Origin: Typhlomys cinereus
Lineage: Eukaryota; Chordata; Mammalia; Rodentia; Platacanthomyidae
Assembly (NCBI GenBank): GCA_023101885.1
Contig: JALPQD010000914.1
Coordinates: forward strand, 1-64,000
Direction of reading: 5' to 3'
DNA length: 64,000 bases
The notes beneath the pieces are model-generated. The model ran no database searches. It worked only from the letters and a program-made list of their open reading frames with translations, and had not been told where the DNA came from. Below are positions 32,633-43,754 of this stretch, piece by piece. The first letter of the stretch is position 1, and each line of letters begins with the position of its first letter. The translations under genes were made by a program, and so were the position numbers.

Positions 32633-33389
32633 GTATGTAGACGCCCCCGTGCAGCCAGCACGTGCTTGCCTAGACCGCCTGTGGCCTCTTCTCAAGCGAG
32701 CAGAGTGGGTTCAGCAGAGGTTGTGAAGAGTGAGAAGTGAAGATTTGAGGGGTGTGTGTCTTGCTTCACTCTATACAGTTTTGTTTGCCATAGGGTCTCA
32801 TTGTACCCAGGTTGCCCCCTGACTCAGTCTCTTGCCTTACCTGCTGATGCTGGGTTAAGTGAGAAAAGTGAACCAGGAAGAGGAGAGTTTTGATCTTGGA
32901 GTAATCAGGGACGGCCGATCCATCCTGTGGCGCTGCAGGGCCGTCGCCAGTAGCCTTAGCACCGACTTCAATGGGCATTTTCTACGGCAGGATCCACTTC
33001 CAGCACCAAAATTTAAGTTCCTTTTTACTATCATTTAAAATGTCTTTTTCTTTGGTGCCTGGGAATCTTTCTTTCGTTTTGATGTTCTGTGGTTGGATTG
33101 TGAAATGTGTATTGTGTATTTATTCTGATCCGAGGGATATTTTCTCATTTCTGGAAAAGTCTCAGCTTTTTCTTTTTGAAGCATCTCTCCTTATTGCTGC
33201 TTCTTCATGGAGCCCTGATGGAAAGAACATGGAGCTGTCTGTCTCCAGCCTCACACTTGAGCTTTCATTGCTTTCTTTATGTCTACTATTTCTCCTTTCC
33301 CATGGGTCTTGCAATTTGACTGTTATAGTTTTAATTTTATGAGTTCTATTTAAATTTTTTGTGTTCGTATAGTTATGTGTTCATATTGT

Positions 33390-33715
33390 GCACGTTGTAT
33401 ACATATGTGTGTGGAGACCAGAGGTTAACATCAGGTGTCTTCTCAGTAACTGTCCACCTTAATTTTTGAGGCAGTCACTCATTAAACCTGAGGTTAATTT
33501 GGCTGCCATGACTGATTAATGAACTCCAAGAATACTCCTATCTTTGGCTTTCCAGCCTGGGGTGGTTACATGCTGGGGTTACAGCGTGAACTCTACATGT
33601 GCCTTTAACATGTGAGGACTTTAAATGACAATGAGTTTGGAAGAAACTCATCGAGCAGTTCAGGGCCTCATGCTTGTGTGACAAGTACTTTACTAACTGA
33701 GCCATTTCCCCAACT
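33390..33715 (-). mobile_element. B4-like SINE
   Basis: GTGTGGAGACCAGAGGTTAA with ATCAGGTGTCTTCTCAG, TTTTTGAGGCAGTCACTC, GGGGTTACAGCGTGAAC and the tRNA-like end TAACTGAGCCATTTCCCC give the full B4 order. Confidence 0.65.
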
Positions 33716-34612
33716 TAAGTTTTATTTTTGAATTGGTTCATTCATAATAGTGACCTAGTTTTCTTGGTCATGCTTTAATTTCTTTTAAAGGTATTCTTAC
33801 CTAGTGAACTTCTCTGTTTTCTGTTCTGTGATTGATACCTCTTGTGTCCAAGAACTGTCTGGTTCGGCCTCTGTCACTGGTTCCTTATGATGCCTACTCC
33901 TTTTATTGTCTTGGTTTTTCGTGAGTTATTTTATGGTTTGTGTTACATACACACAGTTTGTGGGGATTCTTCGAAGACCAGACCAACGTTCTTTTAATGT
34001 CCAGGAAGAATGAGGATTTCCTACCCCAGTCCTGCTGTGTACAAAGCTGATGGCAGTGTGAATCCAGGCTTGAAAGTTTACTGTTTTCGGTTCTCGGCAG
34101 GGCCTGCGACTGACTGCTCAAAGCCTTTCATCTGGACCTGTCGTCTTCTGAGCCCTGCTCCCGCTTTGTACCTAACCAGAGATTGTTTCCCTTATTTCTT
34201 GCAAACCCATTGGTTATTTTAAAGGTTTTACAAACTATTTTTGCATTAAAACATTTTTTACAGTGCTGGGATGGAACCCGGGACTTGGCATGCTGAATTG
34301 CGCTCCACACGGAGCTACACCCCAGCCCATTGTCTTCTTTTTACTGCTCCGTAGCAAAAGGTCTACTGGTTTTTGCTCTAAAGCAGTTCTAAAGCCCTGT
34401 GGTCTGCAGCTTCCACTGCTGCCTTGAGCTGACTGCTGTCTCGACAGTGTTAAGCCCCGAGTTGCTAAGGACACTGTCTGTTAGTTGCCCACGATGACAC
34501 GTGTCCCTCCTGCGTTGGGTTAAGCAGACTGATATACTCTGGCTTGGCTGCTCAATACTATGTAAACAGACAATGCTGAGATCTTAGATACCCTGGGGAC
34601 TTCGGGTGGCCT

Positions 34613-34730
34613 GCGTGTGAATGCTGAGGTCTTAGTGCACTGTGTCACCTGCGTGTGAATGCTGAGGTCTTAGTGCACTGTGTCACCTGCGTGTGAATGC
34701 TGAGGTCTTAGTGCACTGTGTCTCCTGTGT
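34613..34730 (+). repeat. Three-copy 38-bp tandem repeat
   Basis: Three nearly identical units begin GCGTGTGAATGCTGAGGTCT and contain TTAGTGCACTGTGTCACCT. A fourth, strongly diverged unit may follow. Confidence 0.92.
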
Positions 34731-35131
34731 GTGTGCATTGAGATCTTGCATGCACTTTGTCTCCCGTGTCCTTTATCACTCCTGTGTGAGTGCAGGCCTT
34801 GTGCCGAGTGGAAGCTGACTGGAGCAGTATGGCTTGTGATGTTTCCCTGAGTTTGGGCTTGTGATTATTTGAGCCATGAAAGGTGGTGTCATGATGTCAT
34901 GTCACTCTTAGAGCTTCCTGTTCTCCTGTGGTCTTATGTAGACAGCACCACCTCACATGCTTTCCATTCCGTTCATGTTTCCTATCCAGATGTCATAATT
35001 GGACACCTGAGGTGGAAGGGAGCTCTGAATACACAGGCCTTTTGGAGCAGGGGAGGGAATGAATTTGAGTGAAGTACAATGTGGGAAAGCTAGAACATCA
35101 GCATATTTTTTTTTTGTCTTTTGCATTTCAG

Positions 35132-35235
35132 GTTGATGCTGATGTCCTTGTATAATGTGAGCATCAATGCAAAAGGCTTGAAGTACATCAGTGAGAATCC
35201 AGGATTCATTTCTTTGCTGTGGTGGCTTTTGAGTG
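35132..35235 (+). CDS. HSF2BP: HSF2BP internal coding exon (armadillo domain)
   Basis: This 104-bp exon supplies the last base of the split Val codon, then LMLMSLYNVSINAKGLKYIS through ISLLWWLLS, then one base of the next codon (Asp expected). It matches mammalian HSF2BP at about residues 232-265. A run of T ending in GCATTTCAG forms the acceptor and GTAAGG the donor (phase 1). The roughly 69 remaining C-terminal residues, expected to start Asp-Pro-Asp, were not found in the following 28.7 kb, so the final coding exon or exons probably lie beyond the window. The open frame that runs a few codons past the donor is intronic read-through. Confidence 0.95.
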
Positions 35236-35545
35236 GTAAGGGAGCCCAGCTGTGTTCTGGTAGTGCTTGTGTGCTGTGTTTGTGGCAGCAACATAATAGA
35301 GATGTTTATTCTTTCAGACTCTGGGAAAGCCATTGGCATGCTAGCGGTTTCTAGCTCTGTCTGTCAGGTTACTTTCTTAGCTGTGAGACAGCACCAACCT
35401 GCCTTCTCTGCAGACAGAATAGGACATCTACGGCAGACATGGAAAGAGAAGCACTGGGATCACAAGATCGGGGCAAAAAGAAATAGAAATTCTGCAGCTC
35501 TGCAGTGATGCATGGGTGTATTTCTGTCAGAATGCTGGAAGTAAA

Positions 35546-35735
35546 GACTTAGGCGGTGCAGCGCTCTGTAAGGCAGAGGCACATGCCATGCAAGCCTGAC
35601 AGCTGGAGTTTGGTTCCTGGAGCTTACATGGTGGAAAGAGAACTGAGTTTCACAAGTTGTTCTTTAGCTTCCACGTGTGCACCATGACATGGGCATGTGC
35701 ATGTGTACGCATACACTACGCTAAAATAGAAAAAT
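35546..35735 (+). mobile_element. B2/B3-like SINE
   Basis: CATGCAAGCCTGACAGCTGG, TACATGGTGGAAAGAGAACT and GTGCACCATGACATGGGCAT match the class. The L1-like fragment follows at once. Confidence 0.7.
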
Positions 35736-35737
35736 AA

Positions 35738-35885
35738 TTTTCTAACTTTATTTTATGTTAACAATGGATTCTTCAACCACTACCTACTTCCCACTCATTT
35801 CCTATCTCATCCCACCCATTCTTCCCCCAGCCCATTCTCCTCCCTGCCCCATATCTCTCCACATGTTTGATTCACTGGGCCCTAT
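35738..35885 (-). mobile_element. L1-like 3'-end fragment
   Basis: A T-rich start, then CCTATCTCATCCCACCCATT and CCCCCAGCCCATTCTCCTCC, look like the complement of a G-rich L1 3' UTR. Confidence 0.45.
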
Positions 35886-36889
35886 CTAGGACACCTGCAT
35901 TACTTAGTGCTTGGGTACCCGCTAGGGTGGGAGTGATCTATCGATGACTAAGCTGTAGAATATATGGGATCCCCTTTTCTTTTATCTGGCATCAGTCCCA
36001 TACAGTCCTTCAGAGTAGGGTTGTCTCATGTGATCTCTGTCCATGGCAAAGTGTAAGTCAACAATTGCAGTTCCCATGCAATTCTTGTGTAAGTATATTT
36101 ATCTGCCTTGAAATCTTTTATATTTTGACTACAATGTGTCCAGGAAATAATGCCTGGCCTACTGCCTTCCCGTTTTAGGTTCTTACAGTCTTGCTGCGCT
36201 CTCTTCCTTGATGTTCCCTGACCCTTGGGGTGGGACTGGGTGAAGTTGTGTGCCCTGTTTAGGGAGAAGCAATCCACACACACTATCTGCGTTTTGGCAA
36301 GTCATGTTTTTAATAATAAACACCTTCTGTTGTGGAAGAGAGCTTCTAGGTGGAGTGCTGAGTGCTCCTCCAGCCTATGTGTATAATAATATGTGTTTAC
36401 AGAGCAGTTTGGGGTACTGTTTTCTTTGCTAAATATTCATAGTCTGTTCTTCCCTTGTGATTTAAAGGAGTGTGTTCCATCCTGACGAGTGGGCCTTAAT
36501 CCATCAGTCATCTCCTGGATACTCATGCCACTGTTATACTCATGGTCACCTGTTGCCATGGTGATTGTTATTGTGACTTGCAGATCTCACAGGCTGATGA
36601 AACTTGATTGTTTTTCTCCCCCAGTAGCTTCTACAGTGTCTCTAGTACTGGTTAAGCCTATCCAGCAAGGAGGAAGCTCCCGAACCAGTCCAGGTGGTGT
36701 TTTCGTCCATGTTCTATGATCCCTGTGTGTTACATCTTCAGTAATAGGGTCTGAGGTCATCTTTTGGAGGGCAACCAAGAGTAGTGACAAAAGCCTATAC
36801 TGTTTGGGGGCCTTTGAGACCTCTGACCAACAGCTTACCTGGAAGTGTCATATATACCTGTTACTGATAGCATAGTAACCTAAAGTCTT

Positions 36890-36966
36890 GTCTCAAATTA
36901 ACTATATGTAATATATAATAGTTAGCACTCATATATTTATATATAATGTAATAGTTAGCATTAATG
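36890..36966 (+). repeat. AT-rich imperfect tandem repeat
   Basis: TAATAGTTAGCACTCATATA and TAATAGTTAGCATTAATGG are two near copies set in alternating AT/TA sequence. Confidence 0.6.
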
Positions 36967-37162
36967 GTTTTACACTTCATTCATGAAAAATGGACTCTTC
37001 CTTGTTTTTTCATAAGTCAAATTAACCTATTTTTTGGCTTTTGCTCCTCTTGATGTGAGTGCTTCCTTCTGTGTTAGCTTTACTGAGGAGTGGCTGGCGG
37101 TGTGACTGGTGTGCAGCGCACTGCATGTGCTTACGGTGGGAAGTCATCAGCATGTTTCCTCG

Positions 37163-37170
37163 TGACGTCA
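37163..37170 (+). promoter_or_regulatory. CRE palindrome
   Basis: TGACGTCA lies within the 10-bp palindrome GTGACGTCAC. Single-motif evidence only. Confidence 0.18.
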
Positions 37171-37323
37171 CAGTCCAAATAACTGGCAGGTCCTCCCTTG
37201 GTGGGTCCTCCCACCGCAGTTTATATCTTGTACACTTTTTAAAGTGATTTATTTATTTGAGAGAAACTGCCCTGCCTAAGCTTTAGGGCACAGACACATG
37301 AGTGACTGGTAAAGCCATGTTCT

Positions 37324-37366
37324 TTTTTTTTTCATTTTTAAAAAATAAAGTTTATTAGATCATAAT
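37324..37366. mobile_element. Very short (43 bp) insertion with 15-bp TSD
   Basis: A 43-bp A/T-rich segment (a T-run, then AAAAAATAAAGTTTATTAG) is flanked by the perfect direct repeat GTAAAGCCATGTTCT at 37309-37323 and 37367-37381. The T-run beside the left repeat suggests a minus-strand retroinsertion truncated to almost nothing but its tail. Confidence 0.75.
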
Positions 37367-40234
37367 GTAAAGCCATGTTCTGTGCTTGCTTTTTTTTTTT
37401 TTTTTTCTTTCTTCCTAGGCTCCCTTGTTCTCAAGATCAGTTCTGGCTCTTTTAACACAGCATGGCACAATCCCTGCAGATCTTTGTAAGGTTGCTATGT
37501 GACAGTTTTGGATTCATGCCTTTTAACATCAAACAGAACATTTTACTCAAGTCCAAGATGTGTGACCCCTGAGTTGTGCATAGATTAATTTTAAACTAGG
37601 TTTAGAATTGGATGTGTGTTTTAAGTTTTGTTTTTCCTGTTTATTTGTTTGTTTTAAATCGGTTCTGGGACTTCAGTGCAGGGTCTCAGGCTCCTACCTC
37701 ACGTCTTCCACTCACCTGCCACCCCTGCAGCCCTGATCATCTTCTGGAAAGCTGAGTATCTACTTGATGGTAAAGCAGGGAAAGAGAAGCTAAGCAGCGC
37801 CTGGGCACCCATCTCCTGTGCTCGCGACAGAACTGCTGTTCTCTGGACACCATGAGCACTGCTTGGGCCAGGAAACACTGGCTGCCCGTGCTCCTATGTT
37901 GTTAAGTCACATTCTAGATTTTGCTGAAGATCTAACTTTTATAAGGTTGATGCAAAGATCACATTAGTATTCTCAAGAAACAGTTTTTGCTTTGTCACAT
38001 GCCCAGTTAGGAAGAAAACAGACTTCAGGTTCACTAACCCAAGATTTGAATGGAAGCTTTCCTTGATGTAAACTTACCCACTGTTGTAGAGTTTTCTTCT
38101 CTGGTTTGTAGACTGGGAATTTCCACCTAAGGGACCCTAACACCTAATAGTGCAGGTGCTAAGTAGGTGTCAACTTCCCCTTTTATTTATAGCCATTTCT
38201 TTTTGCTTGAGCTAAGCAAATTATCATCAAGTTTGCAGCCCCTGGTTGAGAACAGGTCCAATTGCTGCTAATCTTTCCTCTGAGAAAATCATCTCTGTCC
38301 TCCTAACCTTGGCTGGATTTCATCTTCTTTGTTCATCTGCTTGGCTGCCTTTTCCCCAGGCTGGGTCCAGATTCTTCACATTCCTTTTAAGCCACAAAAC
38401 TGGCACAGAACTCTAGCAAATAGCTGGTGAGGACAGGGTGTGTTGGGGTAGTAACCACATGTTATGTAACCGCTAGTGCAGATGAGCTTGCAGGCCGTGG
38501 AGCTGCGTTTCCTGTCTGTGTCTACAGTGCCAAGTGGGTGTTCACACTCCATCTCACACCTTCTTGGCTTCTCTGAGTAATCCGAGCTGTTGGCCAAGCT
38601 TTGCTAGATGGTGTCTTCAGCCCAGACCACATTCTTGAGCACTGGACTCAAAGATAGTTCTCTGAGGTAGCCACACGGACATTGAAGGGACAGTCACATC
38701 ACATCTAGTACTCACACCAAAGTCCTCGTCTTCCACACTTGCTGCTCACAGCCTCCCAGTAGTACTTGATAGGAATTCTACTCTTCCAGTTTCTCAGAGT
38801 GTTAAAACCTTCCAGCTACTCTTGATTCCTTTGTATCTCTCACCACCAGACCCGGGCTGGTGGGGAATCCTGATGACTGAGCTGTCAAATATTGCGGGGT
38901 CACAGCCACCGCCGTCACTTTCTACCTGTCCTGAGCCCCCATCACTGCCCATGGAAAGTCCTCACAACTCTCCCTGTGGTTGTCTTGCCAGGACATGAGT
39001 TGGAAGCCAAGGGCAGACCCCAGCCATCTGTCCTTACTAAAACAAGTGTAGGGTAAGGTTCAAAAACCACTGAAAACAACCCTTTGAGTACCTAGAGCAC
39101 AGAAGCCAGGTTGGCTAGCTGCTTGCTGTGAGCTCCTCTGATTTGTGATCCTCCTGCCTCAGACTGCAGTGTGCGTCGAATGTAGATGTGCACCACTGGA
39201 GAGCAGAGCTTTTGCTCAGACTCAACCATCAGCTTTTGTAGCTCACAGGACTTGGGGAACAGAAGATAAAGTCCAGGTGATAGCTTACTCAAGAGCTCCC
39301 ACAGGTGCTCGCTGGCAGTATGAGAATAAACCAAGGACACTACCCCAATCCTGGGGTCTTCAGGAAAGCAACTTGCTTTGACTTTTAGCATTGAGCACAT
39401 GGGGGGAATGAGTAACAGGCTGGTTTTCATTTGGGTTGAATGCTTACTTCAACCCATTTGTCTGGACATCAGCTTGATAGGCCATGACATCACTGGCCAG
39501 ACACTTTCACATACCTCTGACGATGTTTCAGGAAGAGCTGAGCTGTAGAAGGAGCAGACTTGAGTCACGCAGGACCTGCCTGGTGTGAGTTTTGCCCAGT
39601 TGTATGGAAGCCTGAGTAACAGAGACTGAATGAGAGAGAAGGACTTAGCTGACTGAGCTGGCACGGCGTCTTCTCCAGCTTTTGGATGCAAACAGTAGTT
39701 CTCTGGTGCGAGCCCGCTGGCTTCTGCTGTGAGCATGGGCACCCTCTCCCCGTCTCCAGCTCCCTTCTCACATGTGCACTGAAGCGTAGATTCCGCTGCG
39801 TGGTCTCGTCCTCCCTCAGATCCTCTTGCATTTCTTTAGAGAATCCTAGACAGCTCACTTAGAGGAAAACATAGATCCTTTCTGGAGGGATCTTTTGAGC
39901 TTAGTTCTCAAATATTCTTATAGGTAGCATGCCAGGATTAAAGCTCACATCCTTTTTTTAAAGGTCAATAAAATCCTCATTTATTTTCCAAACTATACAT
40001 CCCAATGGGGCTGCTTATCTTCACACACTTCAACAAAAACAGCATATTATAAGATAGATTGCAAAAGCAGAGATGAGAATTCTACTTTTCAATTGAGTCA
40101 TTTGATATCATTTTCCTTTTGTTTTGGAACATGGAGGTAATTTTCATTTATATGCTACTATGTTATATATGTATTAATCATGCTACTTTCACATGCGTTA
40201 AATGAGTACATTCAAACATCTGTTTTTATTTTTT

Positions 40235-40318
40235 ATCTATTTTTTTGCGTTGTGTGTGTCAGAGGGCACTGTGTGTGCCTGTGGAGGTTCAAGAGTGACT
40301 TTGAATCATCCTGGATTA
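40235..40318 (-). mobile_element. Tail fragment of the dominant SINE
   Basis: Only the tail remains, with CAGAGGGCACTGTGTGTGCC and AATCATCCTGGATTAT. The head is missing, and unrelated sequence follows about 80 bp before the large tandem array. Confidence 0.7.
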
Positions 40319-40397
40319 TAGAGCTCACACCTTAAACTCACAGGAGGCCTGGGGAGCATCAGTATCAGACTCCAGAGGCTTCAGAGATGAGATTGGC

Positions 40398-43300
40398 CAG
40401 TGTGAGTGAGAAGCTTCAGTGTGAGTGAGAAGCTTCAGTGAGTGAGAAGCTTCAGTGTGAGTGAGAAGCTTCAGTGAGTGAGAAGCTTCAGTGAGTGAGA
40501 AGCTTCAGTGTGAGTGAGAAGCTTGAGTGAGAAGCTTCGTGTGAGTGAGAAGCTTCAGTGTGAGTGAGAAGCTTCAGTGAGTGAGAAGCTTCAGTGTGAG
40601 TGAGAAGCTTCAGTGAGTGAGAAGTTCAGTGTGAGTGAGAAGCTTCAGTGAGTGAGAAGTTCAGTGTGGTGAGAAGCTTCAGTGTGAGTAGAAGCTTCAG
40701 TGTGAGTGAGAAGCTTCATGTGAGTGAGAAGCTTCAGTGAGTGAGAAGCTTCAGTAGTGAGTGAGAAGCTTCAGTGAGTGAGAAGCTTCAGTGTGAGTAA
40801 GAAGCTTCGTGAGTGAGAAGCTTCAGTGAGTGAGAAGCTTCGTGAGTGAGTGGAGAAGCTTCAGTGTGAGTGAGAAGCTTCAGTGAGTGAGAAGCTTCAG
40901 TGTGAGTGAGAAAAGTGAGTGAGAAGCTTCAGTGTGAGTGAGAAGCTGAGTGAGAAGTTCAGTGTAGTGAGAAGCTTCAGTGTGAGTGAGAAGCTTCAGT
41001 GAGTGAGAAGCTTCAGTGTGAGTGAGAAGCTTCAGTGTGAGTGAGAAGCTTCAGTGAGTGAGAAGCTTCAGTGAGTGAGAAGCTTCGTGTGAGTGAGAAA
41101 CTTCAGTGAGTGAGAAGCTTCCAGTGTGAGTGAGAAGCTTCAGTGGAGTGAGAAGCTTCATGCGTGAGAAGCTTCAGTGTGCGTGAGAGCTTCAGTGAGT
41201 GAGAACTTCAGTGTGAGTGAGAAGCTTCAGTGAGTGAGAAGCTTCAGTGGTGAGAAGCTTCAGTGTGAGTGAGAAGCTTGAGTGAAGAAGCTTAGTGTGA
41301 GTGAGAAGCTTCAGTGTGAGTGAGAAGCTTCAGTGAGTGAGAAGCTTCAGTGTGAGTGAGAAGCTTCAGGAGTGAGAAGTTCAGTGTGAGTGAGAGCTTC
41401 AGTGAGTGAGAAGCTTCAGTGAGTGAGAAGCTTGAGTGAGACGTGAGTGGAGAGCTTCAGTGTGAGTGAGAAGTCAGTGTGAGTGAGAAGCTTCAGTGTG
41501 AGTGAGAAGCTTCAGTGAGTGAGAAGCTTCAGTGAGTGAGAAGCTCAGTGTGAGTGAGAAGCTTCAGTTGAGTGAGAAGCTTCTGAGTGAGAAGCTTCAG
41601 TGTGTAGAAGCTTCGTGAGAAGCTTCAGTGAGTGAAGCTTCAGTTGAGTGAGAAGCTTCCGTGAGAGAAGCTTCAGTGGTGAGAAGCTTCAGTGAGTGAG
41701 AAGCTTCAGTGTGAGTGAGAAGCTTCAGTGTGAGTGAGAAGCTTCAGTGTGAGAGCTTCCGTGAGTGAGAAGCTTCAGTTGTGAGAGCTTCGTGAGTGAG
41801 AAGCTTCAGTGTGAGGAGAAGCTTCAGTGTGAGTGAGAAGCTTCAGTGTGAGTGAGAAGCTTCAGTGAGTGAGAAGCTTCAGTGTGAGTGAGAAGCTTCA
41901 GTGAGTGAGAAGCTTGAGTGAGAAGCTTCAGTGTGAATGAGAAGCTTCAGTGTGAGTGAGAAGCTTCAGTGACTGAGAAGCTTCAGGGAGTGAGAAGCTT
42001 CAGTGTGAGTGAGAAGCTTCAGTGTGAGTGAGAAGCTTCAGTGAGTGAGAAGCTTCAGTGTGAGTGAGAAGCTTCAGTGAGAAGCTTCAGTGTGAGTGAG
42101 AAGCTTCAGTGTGAGTGAGAAGCTTCAGTGAGTGAGAAGCTTCAGTGTGAGTGAGAAGCTTCAGTGTGAGTGAGAAGCTTCAGTGTGAGTGAGAAGCTTC
42201 AGTGAGTGAGAAGCTTCAGTGTGAGTGAGAAGCTTCAGTGTGAGTGAGAAGCTTCAGTGTGAGTGAGAAGCTTCAGTGAGTGAGAAGCTTCAGTGTGAGT
42301 GAGAAGCTTCAGTGAGTGAGAAGCTTCAGTGTGAGTGAGAAGCTTCAGTGAGTGAGAAGCTTCAGTGAGTGAGAAGCTTCAGTGAGTGAGAAGCTTGAGT
42401 GAGAAGCTTCAGTGTGAGTGAGAAGCTTCAGTGTGACTGAGAAGCTTCAGTGTGAGTGAGAAGCTTCAGTGAGTGAGAAGCTTCAGTGAGTGAGAAGCTT
42501 CAGTGTGAGTGAGAAGCTTCAGTGTGAGTGAGAAGCTTCAGTGAGTGAGAAGCTTCAGTGAGTGAGAAGCTTGAGTGAGAAGCTTCAGTGAGTGAGAAGC
42601 TTCAGTGAGTGAGAAGCTTCAGTGTGAGTGAGAAGCTTCAGTGTGAGTGAGAAGCTTCAGTGTGAGTGAGAAGCTTCAGTGAGTGAGAAGCTTCAGTGTG
42701 AGTGAGAAGCTTCAGTGTGAGTGAGAAGCTTCAGTGTGAGTGAGAAGCTTCAGTGAGTGAGAAGCTTCAGTGTGAGTGAGAAGCTTCAGTGAGTGAGAAG
42801 CTTCAGTGTGAGTGAGAAGCTTCAGTGAGTGAGAAGCTTCAGTGAGTGAGAAGCTTCAGTGAGTGAGAAGCTTGAGTGAGAAGCTTGAGTGAGAAGCTTC
42901 AGTGTGAGTGAGAAGCTTCAGTGTGAGTGAGAAGCTTCAGTGTGAGTGAGAAGCTTCAGTGAGTGAGAAGCTTCAGTGTGAGTGAGAAGCTTCAGTGTGA
43001 GTGAGAAGCTTCAGTGTGAGTGAGAAGCTTCAGTGAGTGAGAAGCTTCAGTGAGTGAGAAGCTTGAGTGAGAAGCTTCAGTAAGTGAGAAGCTTCAGTGA
43101 GTGAGAAGCTTCAGTGAGTGAGAAGCTTCAGTGTGAGTGAGAAGCTTCAGTGTGAGAAGCTTCAGTGAGTGAGAAGCTTCAGTGTGAGTGAGAAGCTTCA
43201 GTGAGTGAGAAGCTTCAGTGTGAGTGAGAAGCTTCAGTGAGTGAGAAGCTTCAGTGAGAAGCTTGAGTGAGAAGCTTCAGTGTGAGTGAGAAGCTTCAGT

Positions 43301-43754
43301 GTGAGTGAGAAGCTTCAGTGAGTGAGAAGCTTCAGTGAGTGAGAAGCTTCAGTGTGAGTGAGAAGCTTCAGTGAGTGAGAAGCTTCAGTGAGTGAGAAGC
43401 TTCAGTGTGAGTGAGAAGCTTCAGTGAGAAGCTTGAGTGAGAAGCTTCAGTGAGTGAGAAGCTTCAGTGCGAGTGAGAAGCTTGAGTGAGAAGCTTCAGT
43501 GTGAGTGAGACGCTTGAGTGAGAAGCTTCAGTGTGAGTGAGAAGCTTCAGTGTGAGTGAGAAGCTTCAGTGAGTGAGAAGCTTGAGTGAGAAGCTTCAGT
43601 GTGAGTGAGAAGCTTGAGTGAGAAGCTTCAGTGTGAGTGAGAAGCTTCAATGAGTGAGAAGCTTCGGTGCGAGTGAGAAGCTTGAGTGAGAAGCTTCAGT
43701 GTGAGTGAGAAGCTTGAGTGAGAAGCTTCGGTGCGAGTGAGAAGCTTCGGTGTG
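40398..43754 (+). repeat. 3.36-kb minisatellite with a HindIII site in most units
   Basis: It consists of roughly 190 units of 19 bp (GTGAGTGAGAAGCTTCAGT), 17 bp (GAGTGAGAAGCTTCAGT) and 13 bp (GAGTGAGAAGCTT). Nearly every unit carries AAGCTT. The left part (about 40.5-41.8 kb) has many single-base losses; the right part is much cleaner, with indels mainly of whole sub-units. Because unit lengths are not multiples of three and contain TGA, no long open frame exists. Confidence 0.98.

Larger units (their letters stand above)
32633..35131 (+). other. HSF2BP: HSF2BP intron, phase 2, 2.5 kb
   Basis: It is bounded by GTATGT and a T-tract followed by TTTCAG. It contains a B4-like SINE at about 33.39-33.72 kb and a three-copy 38-bp tandem repeat at 34.61-34.73 kb. 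The remainder (32640-33380 and 33720-34600) is T-rich, unremarkable intron. Confidence 0.9.

Noticed and set aside
35236..35508. Extension of the 35132 exon into the following open frame (to 35508)
   Set aside because: A strong GTAAGG donor sits exactly where HSF2BP's exon should end, and the downstream translation does not resemble the protein.
40398..43754. CRISPR-like array interpretation of the regular repeats
   Set aside because: Units are directly tandem with no unique spacers, and the sequence is a mammalian intron. It is a minisatellite.
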